A DNA stretch of 64,000 nucleotides, taken from positions 5,337 through 69,336 of the forward strand of contig DBOB01000002.1 in the NCBI GenBank assembly GCA_002299885.1, in the 5' to 3' direction. Every line of letters starts with the position of its first letter. The first letter of the stretch is position 1. Shown here piece after piece: positions 16,165 through 25,747 of this stretch. Below the pieces are notes generated by a model that had not been told where the DNA came from, did not search any database, and saw nothing but the letters and a program-made list of their open reading frames with translations. The position numbers and the translations under genes are program-made. The DNA comes from Sediminibacterium sp. UBA657. GTDB taxonomy: Bacteria > Bacteroidota > Bacteroidia > Chitinophagales > Chitinophagaceae.

Positions 16165-18642
16165 ATGAAAAGACTTTTAACCATCTCGGCCCTATTTTGT
16201 ACTTTATTTGTACAAGCACAAATTAAAGCAACATCTGCTCAAGAAAGATTAAAATCAATTGACCAAAGAAAGCAATTGTTGAGTCGATCTACCTTAAATG
16301 AAACAGGTTTTAGAAATATTGGCCCCTCTGTTATGAGTGGTCGTGTAGTGGACATTGAGGTGAATCCTCAAGACCCTACAGAATTCTATGTAGCATATGC
16401 TTCTGGTGGTTTATGGCAAACCAAAAACAATGGACAAAGTTTTACATCCATTTTTGATTCAGTGGATGTTTTAACAATTGGTGATATTGCAGTGAACTGG
16501 CAGAACAGACATATTTGGGTAGGGACAGGCGAAGTGAATAGTAGCCGTTCTACTTATGCTGGTTTAGGGGTGTATCGTTCTGCAAATAATGGTAAGTCTT
16601 GGGAATACCTTGGATTGCCAGAGAGTCACCATATTGGTAAGATTCAATTATCTGCAAAAGATCCAAACACTGCATGGGTGGCTGTTCTAGGTCATTTATA
16701 TTCAGAGAGTAAAGAAAGAGGTATTTATAAAACAACAGATGCTGGTAAAACTTGGAACCAAACTTTAGCAATAGATGCAAATACAGGTGCTATTGATGTG
16801 GATATAGATCCAAGTAACGAACAAAATTTATATGCTGTAATGTGGTATAGAACAAGAACTGCATCCAATTTTGAAGAATCAGGAAAAACTTCAGGTATCT
16901 ATAAGAGTACAGATGGCGGTGACAAATGGACTTTAATATCTACACCAACTAGCGGGTTTCCTTCAGGAGATGGCGTTGGTAGAATTGGATTGGCTGTGTA
17001 TCCAAAAAATCCATCTATCGTGTATGCGATTGTAGATAATAATTTTCACCAACCTGATACTGCAATGCAAAAAGCTGCAGATACTTCAAGGTATGTGTTA
17101 AGAGATTTTAAAACATTGACAGTAGATCAGTTCCTTGCTTTAGATGACAGAAAATTAAATGCTTTTTTAAAGTCTCCACGTAATGGTATTCCAGCTAAAA
17201 ACAGTGCAGAAAGTATTAAGAAAGATGTGAAGTCAGGTAAATTGGCCCCAAATTGTATATGGGATTATTTGTACGATGCAAACACCGCTTTGTTTGAAAC
17301 ACCAATTTATGGTGCGCAAGTGTATCGTTCTGACAATGCGGGTTTAAGCTGGGTTAAAACACATGTTAAGCCAATAGAATTATATAGTACTTATGGTTAT
17401 TATTTTGGTAAAGTATTTGTGAGCCCAAGCAATCCAGATAAAATTGCTATCACAGGTGTTAGCGTTTTATTAAGTACGGATGGCGGAAAAACATTTAGTT
17501 CAATTGGTAAAGAGAATGTGCACGCGGATCATCACTTTGTTTGGATGAATGGTGCACGAGATAGTCATATGATTATTGGTAATGATGGTGGTTGTAATAT
17601 CACTTATGACAATGGAGCGCATTGGTTTAAAGCCAATACACCAGCTGTAGGACAGTTTTACAATATCGCAATCGATATGGCGAAGCCTTATAATGTGTAT
17701 GGTGGATTGCAAGACAATGGTACTTGGTTTGGTTCAAGTGCAACAAAGGAAAACTACGATTGGTATGATGGTGGACATAATCCATATACGATGATAGGAG
17801 GTGGAGATGGTATGCAAGTGCAAGTAGATTGGAGAGACAATAAGACAGTATACAGTGGTTCTCAATTTGGAGCTTATAGCAGACAAAATTTAGCGACTAA
17901 GGAGCGTAAATCAGTTCGTCCAACGCGCGATTTAGGTGAGCCTGCAGTAAGATACAACTGGCAGTCACCAATTTTATTGAGCCGTCATAACCAAGATGTA
18001 TTTTATTTTGGTTCAAATAAATTCCACCGCTCAATGAGTAAGGGAGATAGTTTAGTGACTTTAAGTACAGACTTAACAACCAATCCAGCTCAGGGTGATG
18101 TGCCATTTGGAACAACCACTACAATCAGTGAAAGTCCAATTCGTTTTGGGTTGATCTATGTAGGCACAGATGATGGTAATGTACAAGTTTCAAAAGATGG
18201 AGGAAATAGTTTTAGTTTGATTAGTCAAAAATTACCAAAGGGTTTATACGTTAGTAGAGTCATTGCGAGCAAGTACAATGTTGCAAGAGTATATGTAACA
18301 TTGAATGGATACCGTAATGATCATTTTAATGCTTATGTATATCAAAGCGATGATTATGGAACTACATGGAAACAAATCATGAAAGACTTGCCATCAGAAC
18401 CAGTGAATGTGATTAAGGAAGATGCTGTTGCAGAACAAGTATTGTATGTGGGTACCGATGGTGGATTGTACGTGAGTTTGGATGGAGGAAATAGTTCTAT
18501 GGCTTGGACAAAAGGCTTGCCAGCAAGTGTTCCAGTTCATGACTTAGAGATTCACCCAAGAGACCATGAGATTATTTTAGGCACACATGGCCGTAGTTTA
18601 TATGTAGGTAAATTAGATGCTTTAAGAAAGCAATTGAAATAA
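16165..18642 (+). CDS. Exported BNR/sortilin-type beta-propeller protein (glycosyl hydrolase-like)
   Basis: An 825-residue protein with a signal peptide (residues 1-18, ending FVQAQ) and many BNR/Asp-box repeats: S-x-D-x-G-x-T-W forms such as KTTDAGKTWNQ, KSTDGGDKWTL, STDGGKTF, VSKDGGNSF and QSDDYGTTWKQ. These fold into one or two beta-propellers of the VPS10/sortilin or photosystem-assembly type. The region FRNIGPSVMSGRVVDIEVNP at the N-terminus and GTHGRSLYVGKLDALR at the C-terminus match a widespread Bacteroidota family annotated as glycosyl hydrolase. I see no classical hydrolase active site and no T9SS sorting tail. Many relatives are longer (about 1000 residues) with a C-terminal extension missing here. 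Confidence 0.85.
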   Translation: MKRLLTISALFCTLFVQAQIKATSAQERLKSIDQRKQLLSRSTLNETGFRNIGPSVMSGRVVDIEVNPQDPTEFYVAYASGGLWQTKNNGQSFTSIFDSVDVLTIGDIAVNWQNRHIWVGTGEVNSSRSTYAGLGVYRSANNGKSWEYLGLPESHHIGKIQLSAKDPNTAWVAVLGHLYSESKERGIYKTTDAGKTWNQTLAIDANTGAIDVDIDPSNEQNLYAVMWYRTRTASNFEESGKTSGIYKSTDGGDKWTLISTPTSGFPSGDGVGRIGLAVYPKNPSIVYAIVDNNFHQPDTAMQKAADTSRYVLRDFKTLTVDQFLALDDRKLNAFLKSPRNGIPAKNSAESIKKDVKSGKLAPNCIWDYLYDANTALFETPIYGAQVYRSDNAGLSWVKTHVKPIELYSTYGYYFGKVFVSPSNPDKIAITGVSVLLSTDGGKTFSSIGKENVHADHHFVWMNGARDSHMIIGNDGGCNITYDNGAHWFKANTPAVGQFYNIAIDMAKPYNVYGGLQDNGTWFGSSATKENYDWYDGGHNPYTMIGGGDGMQVQVDWRDNKTVYSGSQFGAYSRQNLATKERKSVRPTRDLGEPAVRYNWQSPILLSRHNQDVFYFGSNKFHRSMSKGDSLVTLSTDLTTNPAQGDVPFGTTTTISESPIRFGLIYVGTDDGNVQVSKDGGNSFSLISQKLPKGLYVSRVIASKYNVARVYVTLNGYRNDHFNAYVYQSDDYGTTWKQIMKDLPSEPVNVIKEDAVAEQVLYVGTDGGLYVSLDGGNSSMAWTKGLPASVPVHDLEIHPRDHEIILGTHGRSLYVGKLDALRKQLK

Positions 18643-18661
18643 ATTGGTCTGATCAATTAAA

Positions 18662-18698
18662 AAGGGCTAACTAATAAATTTAGTTAGTCCTTTTTTTT
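18662..18698 (+). terminator. Intrinsic terminator after the BNR gene
   Basis: AAGGGCTAACTAA pairs with TTAGTTAGTCCTT (13 bp, one G-U) around the loop TAAAT, followed by eight T. A short A-rich flank on the left means it may also act weakly for the convergent aminotransferase gene. Confidence 0.85.
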
Positions 18699-18723
18699 AT
18701 ATTTTATGTTTAGAACTTTTCGT

Positions 18724-19560
18724 TTATCCATTTAAATAAGCTTGTTCTTTTTGAACAAGTAAATCAAATACTTTTTGTAAAATAGGGGAGTCAGTTGGGA
18801 TATTGGTGGCATCTATTTTACTAACTGGAATAATGCGCTTAGTAGAACTAGCAATGAATGCACCTTTTGCAGTCTTGATTTCTTCAAGGGCTATTGGCCT
18901 CTCTTCAACGGTGATGCCATTTGCTGTAGCTTCTTCTAAAATATTTTTTCTAGTGATCCCTTTTAATACTTGGTCCTTAGCAGTTACAATATGTCCTTGC
19001 TCAGAAATCAAGAAAAAATTAGATCTAGGACATTCTCTTATCATTCCTTCGTGGGTATATAAAATATCTTGTCCACCAAATGCTTTTAATTGAGGTTGCA
19101 AGTAAATTGCCATCAAATAATCAGTCGTTTTAACCTGAGGCAATTGACGCTGAAAAGGATGACTCATTAATATAAAAGGATTCACTGAAAACTGATTGGA
19201 AGGAACGGGTAAAGGCTGTTGAATAATCGTTAACCTAGGTTGTTCTAAAGCATATCCATCCGAACTGTCTCCGCCAGAAACAATCAATTTAAGGCCAGAA
19301 TAGGGCATATCATTTTTTGCCACTAATTCCATTACAATTTTTAAAATCGCTTCCTTTGATTGAGGCACATCCATATGCATCAATGCTGCAGATTGGTACA
19401 AACGGTCTAAATGGTCTTGCACAAATAAAGGCTTGTTATCCACCACCCTTAGGTAGTCAAAAATACCATACCCTCTTTGAATCAATAAGTCGTTCAAAGA
19501 CATGCCGGTTTGGCTAAAAGGACTTATTTGTCCATCGTAATAACAGCTGATGTTTTCCAA
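18724..19560 (-). CDS. Class IV PLP-dependent aminotransferase
   Basis: A 278-residue fold-type IV aminotransferase related to branched-chain and D-amino-acid aminotransferases and aminodeoxychorismate lyase. Visible motifs are the start CYYDGQISPF, RGYGIFDYLRV, the likely PLP lysine in PQVKTTDYLMAIY (about residue 139), the ECPRSNFFLI block (about residue 175) and the C-terminal ASSTKRIIPVSKID. The substrate cannot be decided; pabC-type lyase activity is possible because chorismate enzymes are encoded in the window. The start is TTG at 19560: the codons upstream read TAA CCC ATT TTG, so no longer ATG form exists, and the next ATG would remove the conserved N-terminal strand. Confidence 0.85.
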   Translation of the reverse strand: MENISCYYDGQISPFSQTGMSLNDLLIQRGYGIFDYLRVVDNKPLFVQDHLDRLYQSAALMHMDVPQSKEAILKIVMELVAKNDMPYSGLKLIVSGGDSSDGYALEQPRLTIIQQPLPVPSNQFSVNPFILMSHPFQRQLPQVKTTDYLMAIYLQPQLKAFGGQDILYTHEGMIRECPRSNFFLISEQGHIVTAKDQVLKGITRKNILEEATANGITVEERPIALEEIKTAKGAFIASSTKRIIPVSKIDATNIPTDSPILQKVFDLLVQKEQAYLNG

Positions 19561-19694
19561 AATGGGTTATTTATAAGTTGAAATTACTTAAAATATTAGA
19601 TATAAGGCTTTGATTCAATGAATTAGGGTTTACTTATATTAAAATTAAATATTTTTTATATAAGTAAAGTTCTTATTTTTAGGAACCCCAAAAG

Positions 19695-19718
19695 CTGAAT
19701 TTTTAATTTAAAAATCAG
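19695..19718 (+). promoter_or_regulatory. 5'UTR hairpin before the T9SS protein gene
   Basis: CTGA-a-TTTTTA pairs with TAAAAA-TCAG, with one bulged A, ending 3 bases before the ATG at 19722. It could hide the translation start region. Confidence 0.4.
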
Positions 19719-19721
19719 TTT

Positions 19722-22679
19722 ATGAAACGATTCCTTTTATTCATGGGATTCATCTTTTTATTTCTCGGGGAATTACAATCTCAAAAATGGGTTGTAAAAG
19801 ATAGTATATTAGTTTTTCCTCAGGGATTTTCATCATGGTTACAAAGAAATAACGGCGGGGTTGATCCAGCAAACCCAGGTCCTGGAAATCAACAGGGCCC
19901 TCTTGGTAATATTGGGACTAATCAAGGTGTAGATTTATTCGATTTTAATAAAGATGGTTTACCTGATTTAACATTTCAATTATTCCCTAGTAATAATATT
20001 ACACGAGAATATGTCAAAGGGATATTTATTCAAAATTCACAAGGTAAATTTACTTTAGATACAAATTATGTAATCAAGGGGAAAGGTGATATGTGGCTTG
20101 GGAGCTTTGGAGATTTCAATGGCGATGGACTAATTGATTATCATTATATTATATCTAATTATCATGGTGCAGACAGCAATAGAAAATATAGTCCAGAAAT
20201 GGTTAATGATAACTGGCCTGAAATAGTTTTTATAAATAATGGTAAAAGCTTTGATACTTTAACATTAGATGTAAATAATTTAAATGTTGAGTCAACTTAT
20301 GTTGCAGATATTGATAAAGATGGTTCTGATGAAATAATTGCAACAGATAGAGGTCCTGATTATGTGCTTGTATATAAGTATAATAAAATAACGAAGAAGT
20401 TTTTCAAAACAAATACTGACTTAACGAGTGCTTGGAATCAAAGATTCAATAATAAGATAAGTAGGTACCCACTTTTTAATGTCGCAAATTTTAATAATGA
20501 AAATCAGTTCGCAGTAATTTTAGCAGATAGTTCAATTTCATTAGAAATTAATGAGCCTGATTGGCAACCGTTTAATTTTAGGAAGTTTACATATGCTAAA
20601 TATGATTTTAATACAAAAAAAATTCAAACATATAGTTTGAATAGAGATTCGATTTTCATTCCAATAAAATATTCAAAACAAAACGCAGATGATTTCTACA
20701 AATTCAACATACATGAAAAAATTAGTGCATATGAAATGGATGTTGATAAGAATGGTGAAAAAGAAATAGTGGTAGGCGGATTTTATATGAATAATTATTA
20801 CACAAAGAACATAGACAGATATGCATATGGTTGGAAGGTGTTAGGTTTAAATGGAAAAGATTTAACCACTCAATTTTTTAAAGATAGTGGTTTTGATAGA
20901 AATACAGAGTTGCTTTCACATGGATTGGATATTGACGATAATGCAGATGGAATTGAAATGATACCAGGTAACTGGGGGAATAGAAATGTGGGAGAATTAG
21001 GTAATTATTATAAAATTGTTAATGGTAAATTCGATAAAACATTTATTAGAGATTTAAGACTTGAGTCTGGAAAAAAAATAGATAGTAGTTATTTTAAAAG
21101 CATGGAATTGATTAAATATCCAAATTATAAGAATAATATAAATGCACTTGTTATGTATGATATGGATAATTTAAAAAGAGCATCAATTTTATTCCAACTA
21201 AATTGTGCGAATATCACTAAACCAATTTTTAGCACTAATAAATTTTCATTCTGTTCTGGTGATTCATTAAAATTATCAATTACAGGGGTAAATAAAAGTG
21301 ATTCTTTAAAATGGTATTTTGGAACTAAGAGTGATTTGACAAATGTAAGTACTAAGACTTTTTCTGATACGACAAAACTATTTGTAATAAGAACTGATAG
21401 TTTGGGATGTAGTATTTCATCGGATACAATTTCGATTACTAAAAATTCATTACCTGCTCTTCCATTAGTTAAAGACACTGTTTTTTGTCAAAATACAAGC
21501 GCTTCAACCTTATTCGCGACTGGGTTAAGTGGTAATTCAATCACTTGGTATGGCACAAGCGCCACAGGTGGTTCAGGTAACACTAATGCAGTTGTTGCTT
21601 CAACTACTGATACAACAACAAAAGCGTATTATGTATCTCAGATAAATAATACAACTAGTTGTGAAAGTCCAAGGGCTAAGATTACAGTCAAAATTAATCC
21701 TGCACCTGCTATTCCTTCAGTTAAAGACACAAGCTATTGTAATAACATTAATGCAGATACTTTAAAGGCAACGCCATTGGCTAACCATAGTTTAAGTTGG
21801 TATGGTTCCAGTGCGACTGGAGGCACCGCTAGTACTTTTGGATCCAAGCCAAATACAGCCACAACAGGAACTTTTAGTTATTATGTAAGTCAAATTAATA
21901 ATGCGACAGGTTGTGAAGGGGCAAGAGCAAAAATTGGTGTTACTATCAATCCATTACCAAACGCACCATCAGTTAGGGACACTTTCTACTGTAATAATGC
22001 GTCAGTAGATACGCTTAGAGTAAATCCAACAACTGGTAATACTATACTTTGGTATGGTACAAGTGCGACCGGTGGCACATCCTCTAATACAGCAATTAAA
22101 CCAATTACTTCTGTTGTTGGGACAAGTAGCTACTATCTAAGTCAAATTACATCAGCAACAGGATGTGAAAGTTTAAGGTCTAAACTTAGTGTTACAATTC
22201 ATCCAATTCCAGTAGCTCCAATATTAAGTAGAGACACTGCTAATAATTTGGTATCGAATGTAGGTCGAGTTACATGGTTTAAAGACGGCACACAAATATC
22301 AGATACCACGCAAAAATTCAAACCTGCTAGTGCAGGCTCTTACTCTGTGAAAACAACTCAAAATGGTTGTATAAGTGCAATGAGTAGTCCTTATTATTAC
22401 TTGGTTACTGATATTGTTCGATTGAATAATGGCGAGTTTATAAAATTAACGCCCAATCCTTTTATCAATTTTGTGAATATAGACTTTGTTGTAAAAGGGC
22501 ATCAAAGATTGAATATTGAAGTATTCTCTGCTTCAACAGGCGCAAAAGTTGCAACAAGAATTGGAATTACGGCAGGATCAAGATTAACATTCAATGAATT
22601 AAGTCCTGGGCTATATTTCCTTAGAGTGGCTTCGGTGGGCTTAAAAGTATCTCATCAATTTAAAATGGTTAAATTATAA
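19722..22679 (+). CDS. T9SS-exported FG-GAP and Ig-like repeat protein
   Basis: A 985-residue surface or secreted protein. Order: signal peptide (1-20, ending GELQSQ); a beta-propeller-like region with FG-GAP/VCBS motifs (DFNKDGLPDLTFQ, DFNGDGLIDYHY, DIDKDGSDEIIAT, DVDKNGEKEIVVGG; about 60-420); an Ig-like segment (about 490-570); three tandem Ig_7-type repeats (about 577-828), each with WYGTSATGG and YYVSQIN..GCES elements; and a C-terminal type A T9SS sorting domain (about 905-985) with LTPNPFINFVNIDF and LSPGLYFLRV. The sorting domain directs export through the type IX system and possibly attachment to lipopolysaccharide. The ligand is unknown. It ends 3 bases before a lipoprotein gene, a likely operon partner. 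Confidence 0.92.
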   Translation: MKRFLLFMGFIFLFLGELQSQKWVVKDSILVFPQGFSSWLQRNNGGVDPANPGPGNQQGPLGNIGTNQGVDLFDFNKDGLPDLTFQLFPSNNITREYVKGIFIQNSQGKFTLDTNYVIKGKGDMWLGSFGDFNGDGLIDYHYIISNYHGADSNRKYSPEMVNDNWPEIVFINNGKSFDTLTLDVNNLNVESTYVADIDKDGSDEIIATDRGPDYVLVYKYNKITKKFFKTNTDLTSAWNQRFNNKISRYPLFNVANFNNENQFAVILADSSISLEINEPDWQPFNFRKFTYAKYDFNTKKIQTYSLNRDSIFIPIKYSKQNADDFYKFNIHEKISAYEMDVDKNGEKEIVVGGFYMNNYYTKNIDRYAYGWKVLGLNGKDLTTQFFKDSGFDRNTELLSHGLDIDDNADGIEMIPGNWGNRNVGELGNYYKIVNGKFDKTFIRDLRLESGKKIDSSYFKSMELIKYPNYKNNINALVMYDMDNLKRASILFQLNCANITKPIFSTNKFSFCSGDSLKLSITGVNKSDSLKWYFGTKSDLTNVSTKTFSDTTKLFVIRTDSLGCSISSDTISITKNSLPALPLVKDTVFCQNTSASTLFATGLSGNSITWYGTSATGGSGNTNAVVASTTDTTTKAYYVSQINNTTSCESPRAKITVKINPAPAIPSVKDTSYCNNINADTLKATPLANHSLSWYGSSATGGTASTFGSKPNTATTGTFSYYVSQINNATGCEGARAKIGVTINPLPNAPSVRDTFYCNNASVDTLRVNPTTGNTILWYGTSATGGTSSNTAIKPITSVVGTSSYYLSQITSATGCESLRSKLSVTIHPIPVAPILSRDTANNLVSNVGRVTWFKDGTQISDTTQKFKPASAGSYSVKTTQNGCISAMSSPYYYLVTDIVRLNNGEFIKLTPNPFINFVNIDFVVKGHQRLNIEVFSASTGAKVATRIGITAGSRLTFNELSPGLYFLRVASVGLKVSHQFKMVKL
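21450..22205 (+). repeat. Tandem DNA repeats encoding three Ig_7-type domains
   Basis: Three direct repeats of about 250 bases, each encoding a WYG(T/S)SATGG core and a YY(V/L)SQI..(T/A)xxCES end. They share stretches such as TGGTATGG and AGTGCGAC, so recombination could change copy number. Confidence 0.8.
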
Positions 22680-22682
22680 CTT

Positions 22683-23147
22683 ATGCAATATTTAAAATTT
22701 TTAATTAGAAAGAAAAGCATCCTTGCTTTAAGTTTTTTTATCTGTGCTTTTGCTGGATGTAGTAAAGGAGGGGATAGTCCAGCACCAACTCCTCCAACAC
22801 CACCACCCGTTGTGGTTACGGAAGCTGATATTGTATTTAAAGTGGATGTAGCAGGTTCAGAAGTGAATTACAATACTGTATTTCCAGTTGTAGGAACTTC
22901 ATTAATCTTGAATGCAAATATCACTTCTACATTACCTAAAGATGGTGTAACTGTAGATGTCACAGTAAAAAAGAAATTGGATAATACGACAGTATTTACT
23001 ACAAACCAGACTTCCTCTGCAGCTAGTAATCCTGTTACAGTATCGGGCTTGACTGCAGGAGTGCTTTGTGTAGCAACTGTTACAGTAACCTCAAAATCTA
23101 AAGCGACCAATACATCAATAAAGACATTTGAATTGGCCGCAAAGTAG
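22683..23147 (+). CDS. Predicted lipoprotein, 154 aa
   Basis: An N-terminal hydrophobic segment ends in the lipobox FAGC (Cys at about residue 27), followed by a short Pro-rich linker (PAPTPPTPPPVV) and about 100 residues of beta-rich, Thr/Val-rich sequence resembling a single Ig-like or fibronectin-like domain. It should be anchored in the outer membrane, possibly surface-exposed. It begins 3 bases after the T9SS repeat-protein gene and ends at a strong terminator, so the two form a unit. I do not recognise a named family. Confidence 0.82.
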   Translation: MQYLKFLIRKKSILALSFFICAFAGCSKGGDSPAPTPPTPPPVVVTEADIVFKVDVAGSEVNYNTVFPVVGTSLILNANITSTLPKDGVTVDVTVKKKLDNTTVFTTNQTSSAASNPVTVSGLTAGVLCVATVTVTSKSKATNTSIKTFELAAK

Positions 23148-23169
23148 CCCTTAATTTTACCCCTTTTGA

Positions 23170-23210
23170 AACCGTCCCTGTATATAATACTAGGACGGTT
23201 CTTTATTTTT
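23170..23210 (+). terminator. Intrinsic terminator after the lipoprotein gene
   Basis: AACCGTCC pairs with GGACGGTT (8 bp) around a 15-base AT-rich loop, followed by the T-rich run CTTTATTTTT. Confidence 0.8.
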
Positions 23211-23216
23211 AGACAT

Positions 23217-23232
23217 TTTTCTATATAGAAAA
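23217..23232 (+). promoter_or_regulatory. 16-bp perfect palindrome upstream of the O-antigen-ligase gene
   Basis: TTTTCTATATAGAAAA, 67 bases before the ATG at 23299. A weak TATCTTTA box lies between. Candidate operator; no regulator is adjacent. Confidence 0.35.
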
Positions 23233-23298
23233 TACCATAAATAATGGGATAAATTTAATGTACTATTGTCTTATCTTTAGCATTAAGAATAATAATCT

Positions 23299-25623
23299 AT
23301 GAGTCAATTCGAAAAAAATATATGGGGTCCTGGGTTTTGTGCATTTTTATATTTAATTGTTCATTTTATCCCAGATTTTGGAGGGGCAGATGTGATGGGA
23401 TCTCAATGGTTGTATGTTAGTTTAGTGGACTTTGCCATACTCTCTTATATTTTATTCAATCAACAACAGTATAAAACTGCAATTGAAGCGATCTTAAAAT
23501 TAAAATTCACGATTGTATATAGTTTCTTGGTGCTATGGGCATTGCTTTCTTTAACTTATTCCATGAATGCCATAGAGACCTTGGTTTGTTTGGCGAGACT
23601 ATTGAGCACCTATTTAATTTTCATCAACTTATCTATCCTGTTTTATAAAAAAGAACTGACAACGCTTTTTAATGTAGTATCTATTTTAGTGGCCATTGTA
23701 CTTTTATTTGATGCGATGTATGTGATCACAGGCTTCTCCAAGAATATGGTAGATATGAACCTGGATCAGAATATATTGAGCTTGACTGGAAAGAACGGCA
23801 ATAAGAACGTAATGGCAGCTAGTCTGTTGATTAAATTTCCTTTCTTATTATTTGTGATCATACATAATAAATTGATTGGTAAAATATTTGGCTTGATTGT
23901 TTTGTTCCTTGGGATAATGGCATTATTTATTTTAAATACAAGGTCAACTTATGTAGGCTTAGGGGTATTGTTTGTGTTGTTTAGTACGGCTATAGTTTTA
24001 TTGAATAAGAAGGATACAAAAACAATTGGCACCCAACTGGCTTATTTTATCCTTCCTTTAGTATTTGCTTTTTTTGCAGCCAATGGAATGTTGACTAAGG
24101 CTGTCGATATACAAGGGTTTCAGGGTGGTTATGGTTCCATCACAAAAAGAGTAGGAGATATTAATGTGGCAAGTGAACAAAATAGTAGGATAAAATTATG
24201 GAAAGCAGCGATTGATTATTCCACCAAACATCCATTCTTAGGTGCAGGGTATGGTAACTGGAAGTTGGCGTCTATCCCTTATGAAAAGGAGTACACCAAC
24301 GATTTATATGTGCCTTACCATTGTCACAATGATTATATTGAAATGTTTGCAGACTTAGGAGTGATTGGTGGATTAAGTTTTGCCGCTTTATTTGTTTTAC
24401 TTGGCATTACGACAATTCAATTTTGGAGGCAATCCAAAGACGATCAACATAAATTGATAGTAGCAATCGCGTTAATGGCTGTAGCTTGTTATTTTATAGA
24501 TGCCTTTTTTAATTTCCCTGCCGAAAGAACTTCTATGCAGACCATGTTTGCAATGTCTGCAGCCTTATTATTTTTACCTGTTTATTTGACGGGTACAAAT
24601 AAGAATAGTCAAAAGAAAGAATTCAATTTATCCCTATTGTTGTTTATCCCATTGTTATTAATTGCAGGTGCTATTTACGTGAACTATCAAACCTACACAT
24701 CCCTCAAAGTTCAAAAATTTGTGATGGGGGAAATCAATGAAGACCCTAAAATGGCATTAGAGGATGTGAAGGATGCATTCCCTGAAATACCTAATTTATC
24801 TACCTCTACACTACCTATTAAGGCATTGGTTGCAAGGTATTATTTAAGAGATAAGATGAATGACGAAGCTATGCGCTTATTAAATGAAAGTGATCACGTG
24901 AATCCATACTTGCATTATAATGACTTTATAAAGACGGCTATTTTTTCGACACAAGGTAAATTTGATAGTACTTTTTATTATGCTAAAAAAGCATTCTATA
25001 ATTGGCCAAGAGCAACAAGCTATTATAAGAATATGATTTTTGCATCTGCTAAAATGAAAGATACTGCAGAAGCAACTAAGGCGTTTAAGACCTATATCAA
25101 ATACAGAGATAGTGGGGAAGGATGGAACCAATACATATTAGGCTTAATTGAGATCAATCAAACCCATATTGCAGTTACCAGGGCTTTATTAGACACTGCG
25201 GTTTCAAGATTCCCTGCAGATAGTGCGATTTTTGTGAGAACAAAATCTTTATTGTACGGTACTGCTATATCCAATGGTAGTTTACCCAATTATGCTGCCT
25301 TAGGTGCACAAGCTTTTCAAAAAGGGAAGTATACTGTCGCTGCAAATTATTATTTACAAGCGAGTATTGCAGAACCCTCTAACTATACTCATTTTGAAAA
25401 TATGGGTATTTGCTACTACACCGCTAAGTCTTATGAAAAAGCCATTCAATATTTTAATCGAGCCATTGACTTACCATCTGCCAATACGGGCAAGTCTGAA
25501 TTCTTTAAGGCTATGTCCTATATTGCAATGGGTAATAACGCGGCAGGATGTAGTGCTTTACAAGCAGCAAAAGCAAAAAAATATCCTGGGGTAGAGGCTC
25601 AAATTGCACAGTATTGCAAATAG
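23299..25623 (+). CDS. O-antigen ligase (Wzy_C) family membrane protein with TPR domain
   Basis: A 774-residue inner-membrane protein. The N-terminal part (about 1-440) has about a dozen hydrophobic segments. The Wzy_C signature spans RIKLWKAAIDYSTKHPFLGAG and YHCHNDYIEMFADLGVIGG, with the large periplasmic loop expected of O-antigen ligases and polymerases. The C-terminal part (about 465-774) is TPR-like, for example YYLQASIAEPSNYTHFENMG and CYYTAKSYEKAIQYFNRAI. Such fusions may transfer glycans to lipid A or to proteins; which one applies here cannot be read. It stands alone, 28 kb from the glycan cluster at 51894-60618. Confidence 0.88.
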   Translation: MSQFEKNIWGPGFCAFLYLIVHFIPDFGGADVMGSQWLYVSLVDFAILSYILFNQQQYKTAIEAILKLKFTIVYSFLVLWALLSLTYSMNAIETLVCLARLLSTYLIFINLSILFYKKELTTLFNVVSILVAIVLLFDAMYVITGFSKNMVDMNLDQNILSLTGKNGNKNVMAASLLIKFPFLLFVIIHNKLIGKIFGLIVLFLGIMALFILNTRSTYVGLGVLFVLFSTAIVLLNKKDTKTIGTQLAYFILPLVFAFFAANGMLTKAVDIQGFQGGYGSITKRVGDINVASEQNSRIKLWKAAIDYSTKHPFLGAGYGNWKLASIPYEKEYTNDLYVPYHCHNDYIEMFADLGVIGGLSFAALFVLLGITTIQFWRQSKDDQHKLIVAIALMAVACYFIDAFFNFPAERTSMQTMFAMSAALLFLPVYLTGTNKNSQKKEFNLSLLLFIPLLLIAGAIYVNYQTYTSLKVQKFVMGEINEDPKMALEDVKDAFPEIPNLSTSTLPIKALVARYYLRDKMNDEAMRLLNESDHVNPYLHYNDFIKTAIFSTQGKFDSTFYYAKKAFYNWPRATSYYKNMIFASAKMKDTAEATKAFKTYIKYRDSGEGWNQYILGLIEINQTHIAVTRALLDTAVSRFPADSAIFVRTKSLLYGTAISNGSLPNYAALGAQAFQKGKYTVAANYYLQASIAEPSNYTHFENMGICYYTAKSYEKAIQYFNRAIDLPSANTGKSEFFKAMSYIAMGNNAAGCSALQAAKAKKYPGVEAQIAQYCK

Positions 25624-25747
25624 TCTAAGTTGCTAGTAAGCTTTGAAATAAGATTTTAATTTATACCTTATATGTGGTATATTAGAATAATGAAGTTTAC
25701 ACATATCTTCAAGGTTGAAAAATTTTAAATCCATTAAATATAAATTA

